A DNA stretch of 64,000 bases from Fen-1364 sp049515135 (lineage in GTDB: Bacteria > Spirochaetota > Spirochaetia > SZUA-6 > Fen-1364), in contig JBEKUJ010000017.1 in NCBI GenBank assembly GCA_049515135.1, positions 1 through 64,000 on the forward strand, written 5' to 3'. Positions 16,121 through 24,662 of the stretch are shown here, one piece after another; position 1 is the stretch's first letter, and each line of letters opens with the position of its first letter. The notes below the pieces were generated by a model. The model did not search any database. It saw only the letters and a list, made by a program, of their open reading frames with translations, and had not been told where the DNA came from. The position numbers and the translations under genes are program-made.

Positions 16121-17407
16121 TTAGCTTGCGCCGGTGAGGATGCCTTCCGCCGCGCGTATTCCGCTTGCCCAGGCCGCGGTGATCCCGCGGCTTGTGCCGG
16201 CGCCGTCTCCGATCATCCAGATGCCCGGACGGGCCTGGAAGCTTTCATCGATGAATCGAGGCCTGTTCCCGTACAGCTTGATCTCGGGATAGTACATGAT
16301 GGTCGAGGGATGGAGCACGCCCGGGATGATCGTGTCCAGGAGCTTCATGGAGCGCCATATCGCGCGCAGGATCTTGGAAGGCATGGCAAGAGCAATGTCC
16401 CCCGGAGTGCAGGCGGAAAGAGTGGGGGCAAAATCGTACAGGTCCTCGTTGAAGCTCTCCGCCTTTGAGCGCTTGCCCAGCCGGAAGTCCCCTACGCGCT
16501 GCACCAGGGGCTGACCACCGCCCATGAGCATGGCTTGGTGGCCCAGCATCTCCGCAAACTCCTGGCCGCTGGCCAGGGGCTCCGTGAAACGAACGGTCTT
16601 CAGGAGCGCAAAGTTAACAAGGCCCGTTGCCTCTCCGCGCTCCGAGAAGGCATGACCGTTCACGCTGAAATACGCGCGGCCGTCCGCGGTCTCATACTTT
16701 TCCTTGACCACGAACGCCCTGCCGCTGTTCGTGCAGAACGTGCGCACCTTCTGAGGAAAGTGGAACTTCGGATCGTAGTAGTCCTGGACAATCGGGTAGT
16801 TCTGCTCGCGCGCCTCCAGACGCAGTCCGATATCGACCACATTGTCGACGTACGGGACCTCCAGCCGGTCCATCAGCTTCTGCAGGAAGGAGAACCCCTT
16901 CCGGCCGGGCGCAACCACGAGACTTCCAAAGCCGATTTCGCGGCGGTCCGTGAGAAGCACGCGGTCCGCCGCTCGAACGTCGAGCGCGGTTTCCCCCAGG
17001 GAGAAGACCGCCCCTGCCCGCCCCAGCTGCTCCCTCATGCCGTGGGCAAGGGCAATCCCGCCGTCCGTGCCGAGATGGCTCTGGCGCACCTCCAGCAGCT
17101 CGACGCCCAGCTTCTGGGCCCTGTTCGCATAGATGCCGAGATTGCTCTTCGAGAGGATCCGGGGCTGGAGCCGGGCGGTGACCGAACCAAGGTAGCGCTC
17201 GGCGGCATGCCGGTCCCAGTATTCAAGGGGGAACCCGATGGGGAAAGTGAAGTTCATCTTGCAGTCGTTGCACATGCCGCCGGTGCTGAGGGAGGACTTG
17301 TCGATGAGCAGAACGGTCCCAGAGGGCCTTGCCTCCAGGAAGGAGAACGCGGCGCCGAGGCCTGCCGGCCCCGTTCCAATGATCACAAGGTCGAAGCGCT
17401 CTTTCAT
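16121..17407 (-). CDS. FAD-dependent oxidoreductase in the phn array (COG2509-like)
   Basis: The 428-aa flavoprotein has an N-terminal dinucleotide fold (VIIGTGPAGLGAAF), a CNDCKMNFTF block after the first strands, and a C-terminal FAD-binding GIWMIGDGAGTSRGITAAW segment. It resembles the uncharacterised FAD-dependent dehydrogenase family COG2509. The substrate is unknown. It overlaps the upstream unknown gene by 4 bases and precedes phnX, so it is probably co-transcribed with phosphonate catabolism. Confidence 0.8.
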   Translation of the reverse strand: MKERFDLVIIGTGPAGLGAAFSFLEARPSGTVLLIDKSSLSTGGMCNDCKMNFTFPIGFPLEYWDRHAAERYLGSVTARLQPRILSKSNLGIYANRAQKLGVELLEVRQSHLGTDGGIALAHGMREQLGRAGAVFSLGETALDVRAADRVLLTDRREIGFGSLVVAPGRKGFSFLQKLMDRLEVPYVDNVVDIGLRLEAREQNYPIVQDYYDPKFHFPQKVRTFCTNSGRAFVVKEKYETADGRAYFSVNGHAFSERGEATGLVNFALLKTVRFTEPLASGQEFAEMLGHQAMLMGGGQPLVQRVGDFRLGKRSKAESFNEDLYDFAPTLSACTPGDIALAMPSKILRAIWRSMKLLDTIIPGVLHPSTIMYYPEIKLYGNRPRFIDESFQARPGIWMIGDGAGTSRGITAAWASGIRAAEGILTGAS

Positions 17408-18276
17408 ACAGGGACCGCGAACCAGCTGTCCATCGCGTCGATGAGAGCCGGGGTCGTGGGCAGGGCAAAGCGGGCGCCGTTGGCAGTCACCTCCACCGTG
17501 TTTCCCATGCGAGCGACCGATTGGATCCGGGCCCGGGCCATGAACAGGCTGTCCACGCCATACGAGAGCTCTGACTGCGGGGGATCACGCAGAGAGATAA
17601 GCTCGTAGGGAGTCACGATCATCATGTGGCAGCGCGCAATCTTTCCGTGCCGTCCGTAGGACTGGACAGAAAATCTAAAATCCCGCGGGGCCGACTCATC
17701 CAGAGTGGAATAGGGATAGTTGAGAAGAAAGTTCCATTTGAACGGAATTGTCGTCACCCTGGCTCGGCGGCAGGGAACCTCGAACCCGGGACCGGCAAGC
17801 GTCCTTCTCAAGCCTGCCAGGACCGGCTCCAGCACGCGCCGACAGATGGTGTTGTAACGGATGGTCAGGCGCTGGTCATGCGAAAGGAAACTGAGCCTCC
17901 CATAGAGAAGAATGTGCACGTCTTCGATTGCAGAGAGCTTGTCGAGAGCGATGCATACCTTCACGCCCGGCTGGGGCTTTTCCGCCCACAGACCGACTGC
18001 GATGTCTCCGACTGCCAGGACTTGCAGAGGGGTTATCACCCTGCGGTTCCCCCGGGCCGTGGCGCGCACGCACGAAGGAATGATCAGCGTATGCCCAAGT
18101 TCCTTCACGCCGCACGTGTCCTGAAGAGATTCAAAAGCGCCCGCCGGAAGGTCCCCGGGTTTCTTCGGAACAGACGGGTGACCGGCGTAGCGGTCGCGAA
18201 AATAGAATCCGCCGCCCAGCTCCGTATATGGCGCTTCCCAGGTTTCCGCCGGGTCCTGCGCCCACGTCATTTTCAT
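17404..18276 (-). CDS. Conserved-looking protein of unknown function in the phn array
   Basis: The 290-aa protein has no signal peptide or membrane segment. I do not recognise it. It is rich in beta-prone stretches. Its C terminus (RARIQSVARMGNTVEV followed by ARFALPTTPALIDAMDSW) has the look of a small PH-like beta domain ending in a helix, but this is only an impression. The start at 18276 forms an ATGA overlap with the lactonase gene, and its stop overlaps the FAD gene by 4 bases. Confidence 0.65.
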   Translation of the reverse strand: MKMTWAQDPAETWEAPYTELGGGFYFRDRYAGHPSVPKKPGDLPAGAFESLQDTCGVKELGHTLIIPSCVRATARGNRRVITPLQVLAVGDIAVGLWAEKPQPGVKVCIALDKLSAIEDVHILLYGRLSFLSHDQRLTIRYNTICRRVLEPVLAGLRRTLAGPGFEVPCRRARVTTIPFKWNFLLNYPYSTLDESAPRDFRFSVQSYGRHGKIARCHMMIVTPYELISLRDPPQSELSYGVDSLFMARARIQSVARMGNTVEVTANGARFALPTTPALIDAMDSWFAVPV

Positions 18277-19175
18277 GGCTCCTGCGCGCCGCGCGCGTTC
18301 ACGTACATGGCGTACAGCGACGAATGGCCGGCGATGAAGAGCCTGTTCCGCCGCGGTCCGCCGAACGTCAGGTTCGCCACGGTCTCTGGAACCAGGATCT
18401 TTCCGAGGAGATCTCCCTGTGACGAATAGCACAGGACGCCGTCCGCGCAGCTTATCCAGGCATTCCCGCCGGTATCTGTTCGAAAGCCGTCCGGCACACC
18501 AGGGCTGATGTCCGCAAAGACTTCTCCCCCGGAAAGTCTGCCGTTGGACACCTGGAACCTGCGCACATGATGGGGACCGCCCTCCGTGTGAGTGGCGCCC
18601 GAGTCGGCGACATACAGCAGGCGTTGATCCGGCGAAAATGCCAGCCCATTTGGCTTGTCGAAATCGTCCGCTGCAATCGTCACGCTGCCTGTTGCAGGAT
18701 CCGCACGGTAGACGTTGTTGCCGTCCTGTTCCGAGTCGGCCTTCCCTCCCTCATAGTCGGAAAGGATGCCGTACGGCGGATCGGTGAACCACACCGCGCC
18801 GTCCCGGGATACCACCACATCGTTGGGTGAGTTGAGCCGCCTGCCCTCGTAGCGGTCAGCGATTGTGGTGATGCTCCCGTCCAGCTCCGTGCGGGTCACG
18901 CTCCGGCTGCCATGCTCGCAGCTCACAAGCCGCCCTGTCGTGTCGCGTGTGTTTCCATTTGCAAAGCGCGAGGGGAAGCGGAACACCGTGACGGGCCCTC
19001 CGTCCACCCATCGGAGAATTCTGTCGTTCGGAATATCGCTGAACAACAGGTACTGGCCGTCAGCGAACCAGACCGGCCCTTCAGCCCAGAGGGCACCGGT
19101 GAACAGCCTTTCCATTCTTGCGTTCGGCAGGGTGAGGTCGCGAAAACGCCTGTCGTAGATTTCCCAGTCAACCAT
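18273..19175 (-). CDS. SMP-30/gluconolactonase-family protein
   Basis: The 300-aa six-bladed beta-propeller has the expected metal-site residues: Glu in WAEGPVW, Asn in RLNSPNDVVV, Asn in DKPNGLAFS and Asp in GVPDGFRTD. Family members hydrolyse sugar lactones. The start at 19175 follows GAGGGG; an ATG four codons upstream is less well placed. It heads the minus-strand array that runs into the phosphonate genes, where a lactonase role is unexplained. Confidence 0.82.
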   Translation of the reverse strand: MVDWEIYDRRFRDLTLPNARMERLFTGALWAEGPVWFADGQYLLFSDIPNDRILRWVDGGPVTVFRFPSRFANGNTRDTTGRLVSCEHGSRSVTRTELDGSITTIADRYEGRRLNSPNDVVVSRDGAVWFTDPPYGILSDYEGGKADSEQDGNNVYRADPATGSVTIAADDFDKPNGLAFSPDQRLLYVADSGATHTEGGPHHVRRFQVSNGRLSGGEVFADISPGVPDGFRTDTGGNAWISCADGVLCYSSQGDLLGKILVPETVANLTFGGPRRNRLFIAGHSSLYAMYVNARGAQEP

Positions 19176-19207
19176 GTTTCCCCTCATGAAATCCGATACA
19201 CCGCTTC

Positions 19208-19237
19208 TTTACAAGTGCGGAGCCCGGTGTGTAGAAT
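19208..19237 (+). promoter_or_regulatory. Sigma-70-type promoter of the nitroreductase gene
   Basis: TTTACA (19208-19213) and TAGAAT (19232-19237) are separated by 18 bases. A start of transcription about 7 bases after the -10 would fall at 19244, only about 3 bases before the ATG, suggesting a leaderless or nearly leaderless mRNA. Confidence 0.6.
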
Positions 19238-19246
19238 CGCCTCACC

Positions 19247-19828
19247 ATGGAAATGTCTGATCTCGTTTCGAAGTGCCGCAGCTACCGGAGGTTCGACGCC
19301 GGCTTTGCCGTGGATGCTGCAACGCTGAGGGACCTTGTGTCCCTAGCCAGACGGGTGCCCTCGGCGGCCAATCGGCAGCCCCTGAAATACGTCCTGTCCT
19401 GCTCTCCGGAGATGAACCTGCGGATCTTCGAAACGCTTGCGTGGGCGGCCTATCTCAAGGACTGGCCGGGGCCGGGTCCCCGGGAGCGCCCGACCGCCTA
19501 TATCGTGGTCCTCCAGGACACAGACATCTCTCCGTCTGCCGAAATCGATGTCGGCATTGCGGCGCAGACCATTCTCCTGGCCGCGACCGCCCGCGGGCTT
19601 GGAGGGTGCATGTTCGGGGCCATCAAGAGATACCAGCTGGCGGAAAGGCTCAGGCTTCCGCCGCATCTGTCAATCGCGCTGGTCATCGCCATAGGAAAGC
19701 CCGTGGAGAAGGTGGTCCTGGAGGACATGCCGGCCGGCGGCTCCATCAAATACTACCGCGACCCGGACGGCACGCATCACGTGCCCAAGCGCGCGGAAGA
19801 AGAGCTGATCCAGGCCGTCTACGATTGA
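19247..19828 (+). CDS. Nitroreductase-family FMN oxidoreductase
   Basis: The 193-aa protein has the family features: CRSYRRF near the N terminus (FMN phosphate-binding Arg), PSAANRQPLKYV, IDVGIAAQTILLAATARGLGGCMFGA and the late AIGKP motif. Such enzymes reduce nitro groups or quinones with NAD(P)H. No ribosome-binding site precedes the ATG at 19247, in keeping with the promoter position. An in-frame ATG follows two codons later. It converges with the lipoprotein gene, 3 bases away. Confidence 0.88.
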   Translation: MEMSDLVSKCRSYRRFDAGFAVDAATLRDLVSLARRVPSAANRQPLKYVLSCSPEMNLRIFETLAWAAYLKDWPGPGPRERPTAYIVVLQDTDISPSAEIDVGIAAQTILLAATARGLGGCMFGAIKRYQLAERLRLPPHLSIALVIAIGKPVEKVVLEDMPAGGSIKYYRDPDGTHHVPKRAEEELIQAVYD

Positions 19829-19831
19829 CGC

Positions 19832-21544
19832 CTACTTTGTCGCCTGTTTCGGCTGGTCTTTGGATACCTGGATCTGGAAGAGCTTCTGCGTGCCGTCCTC
19901 CGCGGTCACAAAAAACCTTATGATGTCTTTCTGCCCGGGATCCACGTTCACCGGGACTGTGGCGCTCTGCGATCGTGGAGCGTCTCCCTGATCTGATGTG
20001 GATACTCGGGCAAACGGGCTTGCCGCGGCGGCAGTGAGCTGCACGCCGGTGGCATCAGCCGGGAGACGCAGCGAGTACGTATCCACCTTGACTGAGAAAG
20101 CCGGAGTCAGCACACCGGCGGAGGCAGTAAGGGACGCGAGGTCCGCCGTTCGGTCTGGCGCCGCCCTGTGCAGAAGCAAGGTATAGCGCAATGTCTCTCC
20201 GTTCTGCGCGGTGGTTATGATATTGAGGCCTTTCAGCTCCGGCTCCGGGAACTCTACCTGGACGCCTGTGGCATCCCCGGGATACACGCGGACGGAGGGC
20301 GGAGGAGAGGCATTGGGGCCCGCCGCCTGGGCGGTCTCCAGGCTGATGGCGGCGTTCTTGTCCTGCGGTATTGCGCGGACGGTCAAGCGGGTGAGGGAAT
20401 ACGGGACCTCCGCGGTGTAGGCAAGGGTGTCGGGTTTGAATGGCGGCGTCAGCGGGGCGTCCACGACCACGAGGTCGGAGAGCAGGTTGTCATTGTTCGC
20501 CTCCCGCCGGAGGATCTCCAGGTTGTATCGCTGCGTCGTGCCGTCCTGCGCAGTCACCGTCAGCACCAGGGGGAGCCTTCCCCCGGAGGGAAAGTCCACC
20601 CGCACATTGCCAGCGCTTGCACCCCGTGCAAGCGGAATGGGCCCTTTGGTTGAGTTGGGGGTTGTCATGGTGACGGAGGCATAGGGGCTCTGCGCCTGCG
20701 CGTTCAGCACCACCTCTTTCACCTCGAATGACACCGAGGCGGAGTACGCGAACTTGGTGGGCGAAAAGGGCTGGGTGAACACCGCATCAGGTATATAGAG
20801 GACGCCCAGGAGCGCGTCGCGGTCCGGCGGGCTGCGTTTCACGACGAAAGTGTAGCGGGACCTGGTGGTCCCGTCCTCAGCCAGCACGGAGATGGGAAAC
20901 GTGGTTTGCTGACCGGAAGAGAAATCGACATCAGCAACAGCCAGGTGACCCGGGGTGGATGTGCCTCCGATTGTAATGCCCTGGGGGTTGGCGCTCTGCG
21001 CGAGGGCGGCCACGCTCAGGGTCTTGGTCTCGAACGGGACCTGAATGGTGTACTGGTCCACGATGGGGCTGAACGCAGGCTGGAGCACCGAGCGCGCCGG
21101 AAGGGTGACCTGCGCCAGGCGCGCGTTCGTGTCCGCTTCCCGCACCACCACCCGGTAGAGCCACGGCTCTTTCTCACCCGGGATCTCGATGGAGTAGAGA
21201 ACAGGGGAAGTGAAGTCATTCGCCGTGATCCCGTTGGTCTGCACGACCCTCTGGTCCCCGTTCACCACGGCAATGACCGCATTCGTGTTGAGCTTCACGG
21301 AGGCTATGAGCTTTCTGATGTCGACCCCGTGAGGCACGACGACGATGATGAGCTCCGGCTCTCCCTGCGCTATGATCCGTCCTGCCGTATCCTTGGGAAG
21401 GCCAGGGTTCGCCGAGCCCATGAACGTCAACGAATCAATGGGGCCTGTGCCGTGTCCAGTCACACCCATGGTAGCGCAGGCGCTCATGCCAAGGGCAAGG
21501 ACCGCCACCATGACCGCGCAGAATGACGCAGCCCTCAACTTCAT
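19832..21544 (-). CDS. Lipoprotein with cadherin-like beta-sandwich repeats
   Basis: The 570-aa protein has a signal peptide with lipobox (Leu-Gly-Met-Ser-Ala-Cys, Cys22). After a 110-residue N-terminal part come about four repeats of roughly 105 residues. Each has a conserved start (LxxLxVxxAxLxPxFSPxxxxYxxxV), a middle about positivity of Pro/Gly-rich loops, and an end (VTAEDGTTxxYxxxVxR). These match the cadherin-like beta-sandwich (b12) family seen in exported proteins. It probably extends from a membrane anchor, with binding partner unknown. GGGGGAG precedes the start. Confidence 0.8.
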   Translation of the reverse strand: MKLRAASFCAVMVAVLALGMSACATMGVTGHGTGPIDSLTFMGSANPGLPKDTAGRIIAQGEPELIIVVVPHGVDIRKLIASVKLNTNAVIAVVNGDQRVVQTNGITANDFTSPVLYSIEIPGEKEPWLYRVVVREADTNARLAQVTLPARSVLQPAFSPIVDQYTIQVPFETKTLSVAALAQSANPQGITIGGTSTPGHLAVADVDFSSGQQTTFPISVLAEDGTTRSRYTFVVKRSPPDRDALLGVLYIPDAVFTQPFSPTKFAYSASVSFEVKEVVLNAQAQSPYASVTMTTPNSTKGPIPLARGASAGNVRVDFPSGGRLPLVLTVTAQDGTTQRYNLEILRREANNDNLLSDLVVVDAPLTPPFKPDTLAYTAEVPYSLTRLTVRAIPQDKNAAISLETAQAAGPNASPPPSVRVYPGDATGVQVEFPEPELKGLNIITTAQNGETLRYTLLLHRAAPDRTADLASLTASAGVLTPAFSVKVDTYSLRLPADATGVQLTAAAASPFARVSTSDQGDAPRSQSATVPVNVDPGQKDIIRFFVTAEDGTQKLFQIQVSKDQPKQATK

Positions 21545-21618
21545 TTTTCTGGCTCCCCCTTTGGTTGGGGCCCATCATACCCCAAGCAGGACGGAAGCGC
21601 CAGACGCGTGAGACGCCG

Positions 21619-22875
21619 CTAAGCCCCCGCGCAGTGGTGCAGGCTCGGCGCGGCAAGGACGGGAACGCCGGCCGCAAGCAGCGTACGCGCGGTCCTCTGG
21701 ACTGATTCGTGCTTGTCCAGGTAGTTCCTCTCCATGGCCGGCATGAGTCCCCTGGACTCCACGTCCGAGCGCGCCATGAAATAGTCCAGGATGTCGGAAG
21801 GGTGCTCCCTCGTCTGCTCGACGCTCGGCACTCCTCCTTCGTGCTTCGCGGAGATGTTCCTCACTTTCTGCGCAATCTCCACCAGCTCCGGGAGCTTGTC
21901 GTAGGGCTGGCGGACAATGCTTTTCCAGGTCTCCGTGATGTGGTGCTCGAAACGGACCTTGTCCTCGAACCCCAGCGCGGCGCGGACGCGAGATGCCCTT
22001 TCGATTGTCCAGTTGTTCACGGAATTGGCCAGGTTGAATCCGATCAGGGACGTGCTGCCGTCCTCCCGCGCAAAGAGCTTTGCCGTGAGAAGAGTCCAGA
22101 GAATGTTGAACGGATTGTCGTTGCCCATGAAAACCGAGATCTTGAACTCCATGTCGATACCGAGCTTGTGGAGAAGATAGCCGACAAGAACCGTCCCGCC
22201 GTTGAGATTGAGGACCTGCTTGACTCCGTAGGCAGTGTAATAGTGGAGGTATTCCTCCAGCCAGCGGTACGGGTGGTCATTGGGCTGTCCGACGCCGCCG
22301 AAGTACCCGGTGATTGTGTCCGGGCCTCCCAGGTGAACGTTTGATCCGTCGGTTCCCCGTGTGTCCAGGGACTCCACCCAGGAGGAGCCGAGGATCTTCA
22401 TGCCGGCCGCCACGGCGGGAAGGTCTCCATCCTCCTCCTGCTCTTTCATGGCCCGCACGCGAATAAAGCGGCTGGGCATCAGCTCCCCACGGGAGACCGC
22501 CTGCCTGGCCTGGGAAATGAGCCATGGGAAATACTGCAGGGCGGAGATCTCCAGCGTCACCTGATAGGAGTCGTCCTTGAGCCGGGCCGGAGCGCCGGCT
22601 TCCCTGCGGAAATCTTCAATAGAAATGAATTTCCTGCCGTCCCTCTGCTCGATCAGCCATTCCAGGTCATCAGCGTAGCGGGGATTTCCCGCCCGAACCT
22701 TCTCCATCAGCTTCTCAAGCTTTCCGTTCTCCGCGGCTGCCGCATTGATTGCCCGCGGGCCTCCGTGCTTTTCAACGATCCTGACCAGATCCTCGATGAC
22801 CGCGTTGTCGTCGCTCAGGAGGAACCTGTTGATTGATTCAAGAGCCTTGCGGTCGATTTTCAGCAACTCTTTCAT
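21619..22875 (-). CDS. Unknown protein paired with PanB
   Basis: The 418-aa protein starts at 22875, preceded by GGAGGAAG that overlaps the panB end. No signal peptide or membrane helix is seen. A helical N-terminal third is followed by a region with many well-conserved-looking residues (GTDGSNVHLGGPDTITGYFGG, then LNLNGGTVLVGYLLHKLGI, VFMGNDNPFNILW and FNLANSVNNWTIERAS) that looks like an enzyme core. I cannot name a family. Coupling to panB and to a divergent IclR regulator suggests a catabolic or biosynthetic step acting with the PanB-like enzyme. Confidence 0.7.
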   Translation of the reverse strand: MKELLKIDRKALESINRFLLSDDNAVIEDLVRIVEKHGGPRAINAAAAENGKLEKLMEKVRAGNPRYADDLEWLIEQRDGRKFISIEDFRREAGAPARLKDDSYQVTLEISALQYFPWLISQARQAVSRGELMPSRFIRVRAMKEQEEDGDLPAVAAGMKILGSSWVESLDTRGTDGSNVHLGGPDTITGYFGGVGQPNDHPYRWLEEYLHYYTAYGVKQVLNLNGGTVLVGYLLHKLGIDMEFKISVFMGNDNPFNILWTLLTAKLFAREDGSTSLIGFNLANSVNNWTIERASRVRAALGFEDKVRFEHHITETWKSIVRQPYDKLPELVEIAQKVRNISAKHEGGVPSVEQTREHPSDILDYFMARSDVESRGLMPAMERNYLDKHESVQRTARTLLAAGVPVLAAPSLHHCAGA

Positions 22876-22882
22876 ACCCAGA

Positions 22883-23764
22883 TCACTTCCTCCTTTCCGA
22901 ATACCTGCGAACCACGTCCTTGAACGCATCAAGCTCCTTCTCCAGCACGCCGTAGCCGTGCTCTGGACCGGGAAAGTTGCCCGAATGCACGTCACTGATG
23001 TAGCTGGTGAACGCCTCCGTGATGACCTGCGCCAGGTTGGCGTATTTCTTCACGAACTTGGGCGTGAAGGCATCAAAGTACCCCAGCATGTCGCCGTTGA
23101 TGAGGAGCTGTCCATCCGTATGCTTCCCGGCGCCAATGCCGTACACGGGGATGTCCAGGAGCTCCGTGATGGCCTTGCCGAGCTCGGGAGGCACTGCCTC
23201 CAGGAGCAGGGCAAACGCCCCGGCGTCCTGGATTGCCAGGGCATCCTGAATCAGCTCTTCCGCGCTGGCCGCCGTCCGCCCCTGCGCCTTGAAGCCTCCC
23301 AGCTGCCCGCTGCTCTGGGGGGTCAAGCCGATATGCCCGATGACAAGGATCCCCGCATCGACGATTCCCCTGATCTTGTCGATGATCCGCCGTCCTCCCT
23401 CGAGCTTGATTGCGTCCATGCCGGCTTCCTTCAGGAAGCGACCCGCATTCACGATAGCGTCATAGGGGCTTGTCTGGTAGGACATGAAGGGCATGTCCCC
23501 CACGACGAACGTGCCCGGAGCGCCCCGGCGGACGGCCTTGCAGTGGATGATGCATTCATCCATGGTCACCGGTATGGTGCCGTCATAGCCGTACACCACC
23601 ATCCCCAGGGAGTCGCCCACGAGGATCATGTCGATCCCCGCAGTTTCAGCGAAATAGGCAATGGGGTAATCGTACGCCGTGACCCAGGTGAGCTTGACGC
23701 CGTCCTTCTTCATTTTCAGGAACTCGAATCGACCCTTCTTGATCTTTTTCTCGGCTTTTTCCAT
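22883..23764 (-). CDS. panB: PanB-family ketopantoate hydroxymethyltransferase
   Basis: The 293-aa TIM-barrel enzyme shows family blocks: TAYDYPIAYFAETAGIDMILVGDSLGMVVYG (Asp metal ligands), FVVGDMPFMSYQ, AIKLEGG, GHIGLTPQSSG and the catalytic Glu in LLLEAVPPEL. PanB normally adds a hydroxymethyl group from methylene-tetrahydrofolate to ketoisovalerate. The start at 23764 follows GGGGGAG. panC and panD are not nearby; the partner is an unknown protein and an IclR regulator stands divergent, so it may serve a related non-pantothenate reaction. Confidence 0.85.
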   Translation of the reverse strand: MEKAEKKIKKGRFEFLKMKKDGVKLTWVTAYDYPIAYFAETAGIDMILVGDSLGMVVYGYDGTIPVTMDECIIHCKAVRRGAPGTFVVGDMPFMSYQTSPYDAIVNAGRFLKEAGMDAIKLEGGRRIIDKIRGIVDAGILVIGHIGLTPQSSGQLGGFKAQGRTAASAEELIQDALAIQDAGAFALLLEAVPPELGKAITELLDIPVYGIGAGKHTDGQLLINGDMLGYFDAFTPKFVKKYANLAQVITEAFTSYISDVHSGNFPGPEHGYGVLEKELDAFKDVVRRYSERRK

Positions 23765-23775
23765 GTCTCTCCCCC

Positions 23776-23809
23776 TTGGCAGGCACGACATCATTCCATA
23801 TAATGGAAT
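23776..23809 (+). promoter_or_regulatory. iclR promoter with overlapping operator palindrome
   Basis: TTGGCA (23776-23781), a 17-base spacer and TATAAT (23799-23804) form a near-consensus promoter toward iclR. The inverted repeat ATTCCA-TATAA-TGGAAT (23793-23809) covers the -10. Its TGGAA/TTCCA arms resemble known IclR-family operators, so repression of iclR and possibly of panB on the other strand is likely. Confidence 0.65.
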
Positions 23810-23897
23810 AGGATTTTTATTATTCGGATACCGCCAGGATACCAGACCTTCCGGCGCCTGTCAAGGATCATGGAGCCCCGGAAAGAAAGGCAGTTGT

Positions 23898-24662
23898 GTG
23901 AGCACGGTGGACAAGGCCCTGAGGATCGTCGAGCTGCTGGAAAACACGGGTGAAATGGGCATCACGGCAATTGGAAAAAGCCTGCACCTGGCTCCCAGCA
24001 CTGCTCACCGCCTTGTGGCATCGCTGGCCAACCACGACTTCATAGCCCAGGACCCTGCAAGCAGAAAGTACCGGCTGGGCATGGGCGTCTTTCGGATCGG
24101 CAGCAGCGTGGCAGCCCGTTTCGGCGTTCGAAGCGCCGCCCTGCGCAACATGGAGATCCTGGCCGAGCGCAGCAGAGAGACAGTGAATCTGGGCGTCCTG
24201 GTTCGAAACGACCTGTTCTATGTTGAGAAGATCCAGAACAATGATCCCGTCCGCGTCGACCTCCAGGTGGGTCACGCTGTTCCTCCGCACTGCACGGCAA
24301 TGGGCAAGGCCATCCTTGCCTGGCTTCCGGCGGATGCGTTGGATATGCTCTTCCGCACCGCAAGCCTCGAGAAAAGGACCCCCCGTTCCATCGGAAATCG
24401 GGCGGCGCTGAAAAAGGAGCTGGCCGTCATCCGACGGCGCGGGTACTCTCTCGACGATTCGGAGCTGGTGGAAGGAATTTCCTGCATCGCCGCCCCGATA
24501 CTTTCTTCCACGGGGGTCGCCCTTGCTGCAATCAGCGTTGCCGGCCCGTCCAACCGGATGACGGCCGCGAGGATCAGAAAGCTCATCCCGCTGGTCACAA
24601 CGGCGGCAGCAAACACCTCTTCCGAGATCAAGGACCTGGGCATGGCGTCCTTCAGGCCCTAA
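23898..24662 (+). CDS. IclR-family transcriptional regulator
   Basis: The 254-aa protein has an N-terminal winged helix (STVDKALRIVELL, then ITAIGKSLHLAPSTAHRLVASL) and the C-terminal effector domain (DLQVGHAVPPHCTAMGKAILAWL, later SCIAAPILSSTGVALAAISVAGP). Translation probably starts at GTG 23898, preceded by GAAAGG; the longer frame runs back into panB. It is divergent from panB, and its ligand is presumably a substrate of that operon. Confidence 0.88.
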   Translation: MSTVDKALRIVELLENTGEMGITAIGKSLHLAPSTAHRLVASLANHDFIAQDPASRKYRLGMGVFRIGSSVAARFGVRSAALRNMEILAERSRETVNLGVLVRNDLFYVEKIQNNDPVRVDLQVGHAVPPHCTAMGKAILAWLPADALDMLFRTASLEKRTPRSIGNRAALKKELAVIRRRGYSLDDSELVEGISCIAAPILSSTGVALAAISVAGPSNRMTAARIRKLIPLVTTAAANTSSEIKDLGMASFRP

